A stretch of DNA of 25,599 nucleotides from DATJZH01 sp035499215 (GTDB taxonomy: Bacteria > Actinomycetota > Actinomycetes > Streptosporangiales > Streptosporangiaceae): the NCBI GenBank assembly GCA_035499215.1, contig DATJZH010000263.1, positions 1-25,599 of the forward strand, written 5' to 3'. The notes under the pieces are model-generated. The model was not told the DNA's origin and made no database searches. It was given only the letters and a program-made list of their open reading frames with translations. Made by a program: the position numbers and the translations under genes. Shown here in pieces: positions 22,437 to 25,599 of this stretch (position 1 is its first letter; the number at the start of each line of letters is the position of its first letter).

Positions 22437-22625
22437 ATGGGTCTTCTCGACGACGCCGAGAACCTTGCCAGCAAGAACCCCGATGAGGTCAAGAGCATCA
22501 CCGATGACGCCGAGCAGTTCGCCGACAAGGAGACCGGCGGCAAGTTCGACAGCCAGATCGACGCGGCCGGCAGCAAGCTAGACGACCAGTTGGACTCCGG
22601 CCAGTCCGATCAGTCCGGTCGGTGA
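22437..22625 (+). CDS. MT0933-like antitoxin-family small protein
   Basis: The 62-residue acidic protein begins MGLLDDAENLASKNPDEVKS and contains DKETGGKFDSQID. This helix-KxxGGK-helix pattern is that of the MT0933/Rv0909 antitoxin family (PF14013), whose members are often solitary. No toxin gene adjoins it: the flanking genes are nagA and an SDR. AGGGGG lies 8 nt before the ATG at 22437, and an in-frame GTG or TTG upstream lacks a site. A stress-type promoter candidate precedes it. The toxin-antitoxin role is therefore doubtful; it may be a general stress protein. Confidence 0.75.
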   Translation: MGLLDDAENLASKNPDEVKSITDDAEQFADKETGGKFDSQIDAAGSKLDDQLDSGQSDQSGR

Positions 22626-22642
22626 GGCTGGAGCGCCAGCTC

Positions 22643-22693
22643 GCGGGATTGTGTCCCGCCGCGGGTTCTGCCCCGGTTCAGCTGGCCGGGGCA
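22643..22693 (+). terminator. Tandem stem-loops after the antitoxin-like gene
   Basis: GCGGGA (22643-22648) pairs with TCCCGC (22654-22659) around TTGTG. TGCCCCGG (22669-22676) pairs with CCGGGGCA (22686-22693) around a 9-nt loop. Both stems are perfect and lie 18-68 nt after the stop, between convergent genes. T-tracts are absent, as is common in actinomycetes. Confidence 0.5.
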
Positions 22694-22706
22694 AGCCGAG
22701 GGCATG

Positions 22707-22743
22707 AGCCGGGTCGGCGGCTGGTGACGTCACCGGCCCGGCT
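22707..22743 (-). terminator. Nested inverted repeat at the end of the SDR gene
   Basis: AGCCGGG (22707-22713) and CCCGGCT (22737-22743) flank the perfect palindrome GGTGACGTCACC (22723-22734). The outer arm touches the SDR stop codon. It probably serves as the terminator for the minus-strand gene. Confidence 0.4.
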
Positions 22744-23515
22744 ACTGCGGCTTTCCCGGTGAACTGAATTCCCGGTGCACTTTGTGCTGCGCTGCCTGCG
22801 CGCGCGGTCGCAGTACCATCAGGTCGACGTTGACGTGCGCGGGCCGGGTCACTGCCCAGGCAACCGCGTCCGCCACGTCATCGGCGGTCAGCGGATGCGC
22901 CACGCCCGCATAGACCGCGGCCGCTTTGTCGGCATCGCCGTGGAACCTGTTCAGCGAGAACTCATCGGTCTTCACCATGCCGGGCGCGATCTCGATGACG
23001 CGGACTGGCTGGTCGAACAGCTCCAGCCGCAGTGTCGCGGCAACTGAGTGTTCTGCATGCTTGGCAGCGACGTATCCGCCGCCGCCTTCGTAGGCAGCGA
23101 AGCCGGCCGTTGAGCCCATCACCACCACGGTTCCGGCTCCGCTTGCGATCAGCTTGGGCAGCAGCGCCTGGACGACGTGCAGCGTGCCGATAACGTTCAC
23201 CTCGTACATCGCTCGCCAGTCGTCGGCCGATCCGTCGGCGACTGCGTCGGTGCCGACCGCGCCGCCGGCGTTGCTCACCACGACGTCGCACCGCTCCAGG
23301 GAGCCGGCGAGCGCTTCGACGTCGCCGCGGCTGGTCACATCGAGCTGGCGCGGCTCCGCATGGCCGCCGCTATCGCGGATCCGCCCGGCCAGGGCCTTCA
23401 GCCGGTCGGCGCGGCGCGCCGCGATCACTACCTGATAGTCGGCCTCGGCCAGCCGGACGGCAGTGGCTGCGCCGATTCCGCTGCTTGCGCCGGTGATGAC
23501 GGCTACGCGTCGCAT
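22742..23515 (-). CDS. Short-chain dehydrogenase/reductase (SDR), classical
   Basis: The 257-residue protein has the classical SDR signature: cofactor motif TGASSGIG (8-15), NAGG (82-85), N107, and catalytic S135, Y148 and K152 (YVAAK). Arg residues after strand 2 (AARRADRL, 33-40) suggest NADP(H) preference. GMVKTDEF and its overall length resemble YdfG-like 3-hydroxy-acid dehydrogenases, but the substrate is not fixed by sequence. The ATG at 23515 is well supported by the family start. It converges with the antitoxin-like gene and is divergent from the HAD gene. Confidence 0.92.
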   Translation of the reverse strand: MRRVAVITGASSGIGAATAVRLAEADYQVVIAARRADRLKALAGRIRDSGGHAEPRQLDVTSRGDVEALAGSLERCDVVVSNAGGAVGTDAVADGSADDWRAMYEVNVIGTLHVVQALLPKLIASGAGTVVVMGSTAGFAAYEGGGGYVAAKHAEHSVAATLRLELFDQPVRVIEIAPGMVKTDEFSLNRFHGDADKAAAVYAGVAHPLTADDVADAVAWAVTRPAHVNVDLMVLRPRAQAAQHKVHREFSSPGKPQ

Positions 23516-23637
23516 GCTGAGATTCTGCCAGGCCGAAGGCCGCGAAGCTGGCCGGCGCCGGTCGGCCAGGGGCCCCGGTCAAATCCCGGCGCCGCCGGGG
23601 AGCGTGGCCGGGCGCCCGGTCACCTACCATCGGAAGT

Positions 23638-24354
23638 GTGCCTGACCATGCCATCACGGCTGAAGCCGCGGGCCAGCATGACCAGCAGCCGCAAGCGCGC
23701 CCGCCAGTGCGCGGAGTGATCATCGACTGGGGCGGCGTGATGACCACGCCGATCCTGGATGCGGTCAATGCCTGGCTGGCGGCGGACGGTATCGACCCGT
23801 CGAGCTACCTGGAGGTCATGGGGCACTGGATCCAGCAGGCCTACGGTACGGATAACGACCGCAGTCCCGTGCAAGCTTTGGAATGCGGCGAGTGCGCGGA
23901 TGAGGAATTCGAACATGCGCTCGCGGAGCGGCTGACACGGCTCGACGGCGGGCTGGTCGAGCCTGCAGGGCTGCTGAACCGGATGTTCGCCGGGGCGGTC
24001 CCTGACTCAGCCATGGGCAATCTGGTGCGCGGACTTCGCGCCGCCGGCGTGCGGATCGCACTGCTATCGAACTCGTGGGGGCGCAATTTCTATCCACGCG
24101 ATCAGTTCGCTGACCTGTTCGACGCGGTGGTGATCTCGTGCGAGATCGGCATGCGAAAGCCGGAAGAACGGATCTTCCGCCACACGGCCGAGCTGCTGGG
24201 GCTTGAGCCGGACGAGTGCGTGTTCGTCGACGACATTCAGGCCAACGTGATCGCAGCAGAGGCCGCGGGCCTCATCGGGGTGCACCACCTCGGGCCGCAG
24301 GCTACCGCGCGGCGGCTGTCGGAACTGCTGGGCATTCAGCTCGGCTCAGCCTAG
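23638..24354 (+). CDS. HAD-superfamily hydrolase, subfamily IA
   Basis: The 238-residue protein has motif I IIDWGGVM with nucleophile D30, motif II LLSNSW, motif III RKPEERIF and motif IV FVDD. In motif I the second Asp of DxD is Gly, as is common in the DWGGVL/DFGGVL group related to epoxide-hydrolase N-terminal domains. The cap domain lies at about 40-105. The reaction is unknown, likely a phosphatase or dehalogenase-like activity. The start is one of two overlapping GTGs (23636 and 23638); the in-frame one is 23638. The first 23 residues are Gln/Ala-rich and may not be structured. vsr follows 37 nt downstream on the same strand. Confidence 0.88.
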   Translation: MPDHAITAEAAGQHDQQPQARPPVRGVIIDWGGVMTTPILDAVNAWLAADGIDPSSYLEVMGHWIQQAYGTDNDRSPVQALECGECADEEFEHALAERLTRLDGGLVEPAGLLNRMFAGAVPDSAMGNLVRGLRAAGVRIALLSNSWGRNFYPRDQFADLFDAVVISCEIGMRKPEERIFRHTAELLGLEPDECVFVDDIQANVIAAEAAGLIGVHHLGPQATARRLSELLGIQLGSA

Positions 24355-24391
24355 TGACTCCGGGGCCGCCGCTGGCCTAGCCTTGGACGCC

Positions 24392-25012
24392 GTGGCCGAT
24401 TATCCGTTGTCCTCCAGTGCAGGCCGGTCGGCCAATATGCGCGCCAACCGGCGAACCGACACCGGGCCGGAGATGGCATTGCGGCGCGCCCTGCACAGCA
24501 GGGGATACCGGTACCGCAAGGACTACCGGCTGGATCTCGCACCAGGTGCCAGGGTGCGCCCGGATATCGCCTTCACGGCACGCAGAGTTGCGGTGTTCGT
24601 GGATGGCTGCTTCTGGCATGCCTGCCCTCAGCACGGCACTCAGCCAGCGTCCAATACCTGGTACTGGCAGCCCAAGCTGAAACGCAACGTGGAGCGTGAC
24701 CGGGCCACCGATGCCGCGCTCGCGGCGGCCGGCTGGGAAGTCGTCCGGATTTGGGAACACGACACAGTCGAGAACGCGGTGGCAGCGGTGATCGAGGCGA
24801 TTGCCCGGACCCACGCTGCGGGCCCCGCCGAGCCGACGGGCCGGATGGCCGCGGCAGCGCGCCGGGCCGCGGCAGGGCGCCGGGCGGCGGCAGGGCGCCG
24901 GGCGGCGGCCGCGGGCCAGGCCGCACCTACGGGCCAGATGGCCGCGGCAGCCGGTCAGGCTGCGGCTGCGGGCCAGGCCGCACCTGAAGGCGCTGCGGCA
25001 ACGCTGGCCTAG
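24392..25012 (+). CDS. vsr: Very-short-patch (Vsr) DNA mismatch endonuclease with repeat tail
   Basis: The 206-residue protein has the Vsr core: MRANRRTDTGPE (16-27), the G-x-RYR-x-DYRL region, RPDIAF with metal-binding D58, DGCFWHACPQHG (C73, H76, C78), KLKRNVERDR and GWEVVRIWEHD. Vsr nicks 5' of the T in T:G mismatches left by deamination of 5-methylcytosine. The last Zn-binding Cys of E. coli Vsr (after WE) is absent here. From residue 142 the tail is Ala/Gly/Arg-rich, built from 18-bp repeats. I prefer GTG 24392; a TTG at 24383 is in frame. No Dcm-type methyltransferase or restriction gene is in the window, so it is an orphan here. Confidence 0.92.
   Translation: MADYPLSSSAGRSANMRANRRTDTGPEMALRRALHSRGYRYRKDYRLDLAPGARVRPDIAFTARRVAVFVDGCFWHACPQHGTQPASNTWYWQPKLKRNVERDRATDAALAAAGWEVVRIWEHDTVENAVAAVIEAIARTHAAGPAEPTGRMAAAARRAAAGRRAAAGRRAAAAGQAAPTGQMAAAAGQAAAAGQAAPEGAAATLA
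24855..24908 (+). repeat. 18-bp in-frame tandem repeat, three copies, in the vsr tail
   Basis: CAGGGCGCCGGGCGGCGG is perfect at 24873-24890 and 24891-24908, with a variant at 24855-24872. It encodes GRRAAA units; related AAGQAAP units follow to 24996. Confidence 0.85.
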
Positions 25013-25108
25013 CACACCGAAAATGGGACCTCAGCTGGCGATTTGCCGTCCGCCACGCGGCCCGGACTGGCACACTCTGTGATCACCTCTGCTGTTGCGG
25101 GGAGCCCA

Positions 25109-25599
25109 ATGCGCGTCTATCTGCCTAGCACACTGTCAGCCCTGGCCGGGCTGCTGCAGGGTGCGTCGTTTGGCCCGGCGCCGGTACGCGGCTTCGCCGT
25201 TACCCCAGCGCTGCGCGAGTGGTATTCCAGCGGGGACATCGAGGAACTCGAGTACGTCGCGCTGATGCAGGCGGCACGGGCGTCATTGCGGCTGCTGCTT
25301 GCCGACGCCGGCGCCCCGCGCCGGCGAGTGGTACTCGCAGCCGAGGTGCCGGACGACAAGATCGTCAGCGTCGCCGGATTCGATGAGCCGGCGCTGGTCG
25401 AGATCAAGGTGGCGGTCACGTTGCGCGACGTGGTGTCTGGTCATGTCGACGATCTGCTGGCGGCCGGTGACATCACCGCCGCGGTGGCGGCACTGCATGC
25501 TGCAGCCGAGGGCGACGACGATGCCCAGTTCACGGTGGACTGCGCCGAGGGCCATGACCTCATGTGGTACGCCACCCAGGAGCTGGGTTTCCTGGAGCA
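25109..25599 (+). CDS. DUF6912 family protein, 3' end outside the window
   Basis: The ATG at 25109 opens a frame that runs past the window end (163 codons visible). It begins MRVYLPSTLSALAGLLQ and contains VTPALREWYSSGDIEELEY, RRRVVLAAEVPD, GDDDAQFTVD and DLMWYATQELGFL, which match an actinobacterial family I recall as DUF6912, of unknown function. GGGGAG ends 4 nt before the ATG. In related actinomycetes it lies near a HAD hydrolase gene, as here. Perhaps ten or more residues are missing. No membrane segment or catalytic motif is visible. Confidence 0.85.
   Translation, partial: MRVYLPSTLSALAGLLQGASFGPAPVRGFAVTPALREWYSSGDIEELEYVALMQAARASLRLLLADAGAPRRRVVLAAEVPDDKIVSVAGFDEPALVEIKVAVTLRDVVSGHVDDLLAAGDITAAVAALHAAAEGDDDAQFTVDCAEGHDLMWYATQELGFLE

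Noticed and set aside
22437..22625. Toxin-antitoxin pair
   Set aside because: No toxin-like gene is adjacent on either side; flanking genes are nagA and an SDR.
22723..22734. Palindrome GGTGACGTCACC as a transcription-factor site
   Set aside because: It lies between two convergent 3' ends inside a larger inverted repeat, so a terminator is the simpler reading.

Overview
The window is a high-GC stretch of actinobacterial chromosome with dense coding, many GTG or TTG starts, and overlapping stop/start pairs (ATGA, GTGA). Families largely restricted to Actinobacteria (DUF3117, DUF3107, DUF6758, DUF6912 and a ferritin-like hydroxylase relative) and the gene order point to a filamentous actinomycete of the Streptomyces/Streptosporangiales type. 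I cannot name the species. I see no rRNA, tRNA, insertion sequence, phage gene or CRISPR array.

Layout. 1-385: tail of an HATPase-type anti-sigma regulator. 386-833: non-coding. 834-2524: a DUF3117 protein and leucyl aminopeptidase pepA. 2571-3383 (minus): an O-methyltransferase, divergent from a sigma-E block at 3590-7932: ECF sigma factor, zinc-finger anti-sigma factor, RseB-like protein, HtrA protease and TatB. The order MTase-sigE-rseA-htrA-tatB-mrp matches, from memory, Mycobacterium tuberculosis Rv1220c-Rv1229c, here with an RseB-like gene added. Minus-strand mrp and a NUDIX hydrolase follow. Then come plus-strand DUF6758, PHP phosphoesterase, a decayed marC, a metallo-beta-lactamase-fold protein and a RecB-like Fe-S nuclease. 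A minus-strand alpha/beta hydrolase and DEAD-box RNA helicase are divergent from the ferritin-like gene. DUF3107 and a TetR regulator (minus) lie next. The right part holds a small acidic protein divergent from ku, a second alpha/beta hydrolase coupled to nagA, an MT0933-type antitoxin-like protein, an SDR oxidoreductase (minus), a HAD hydrolase, a Vsr endonuclease and a DUF6912 gene cut by the window end.

How genes work together. The sigE block is a self-contained envelope-stress module. A candidate autoregulatory ECF promoter precedes sigE, the sigma factor and anti-sigma factor are translationally coupled, and the envelope sensor and protease follow directly. Ku and Vsr are both DNA-repair genes but lie 4 kb apart, and neither has its usual partner (LigD, Dcm) in the window. 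Most of the rest is conserved housekeeping with no clear joint pathway.

Most unusual signals: (1) in-frame tandem minisatellites have expanded loops or tails in at least eight otherwise ordinary proteins; (2) a perfect 15-bp stem-loop sits in the divergent NUDIX/DUF6758 promoter region; (3) marC has lost its N-terminal half and carries a frameshift at a G run; (4) the metallo-beta-lactamase protein lacks the metal-binding Asp; (5) the methyltransferase and helicase starts overlap the stop of a tiny upstream ORF that has the better ribosome site. I found no convincing new multi-gene defence or mobile system.
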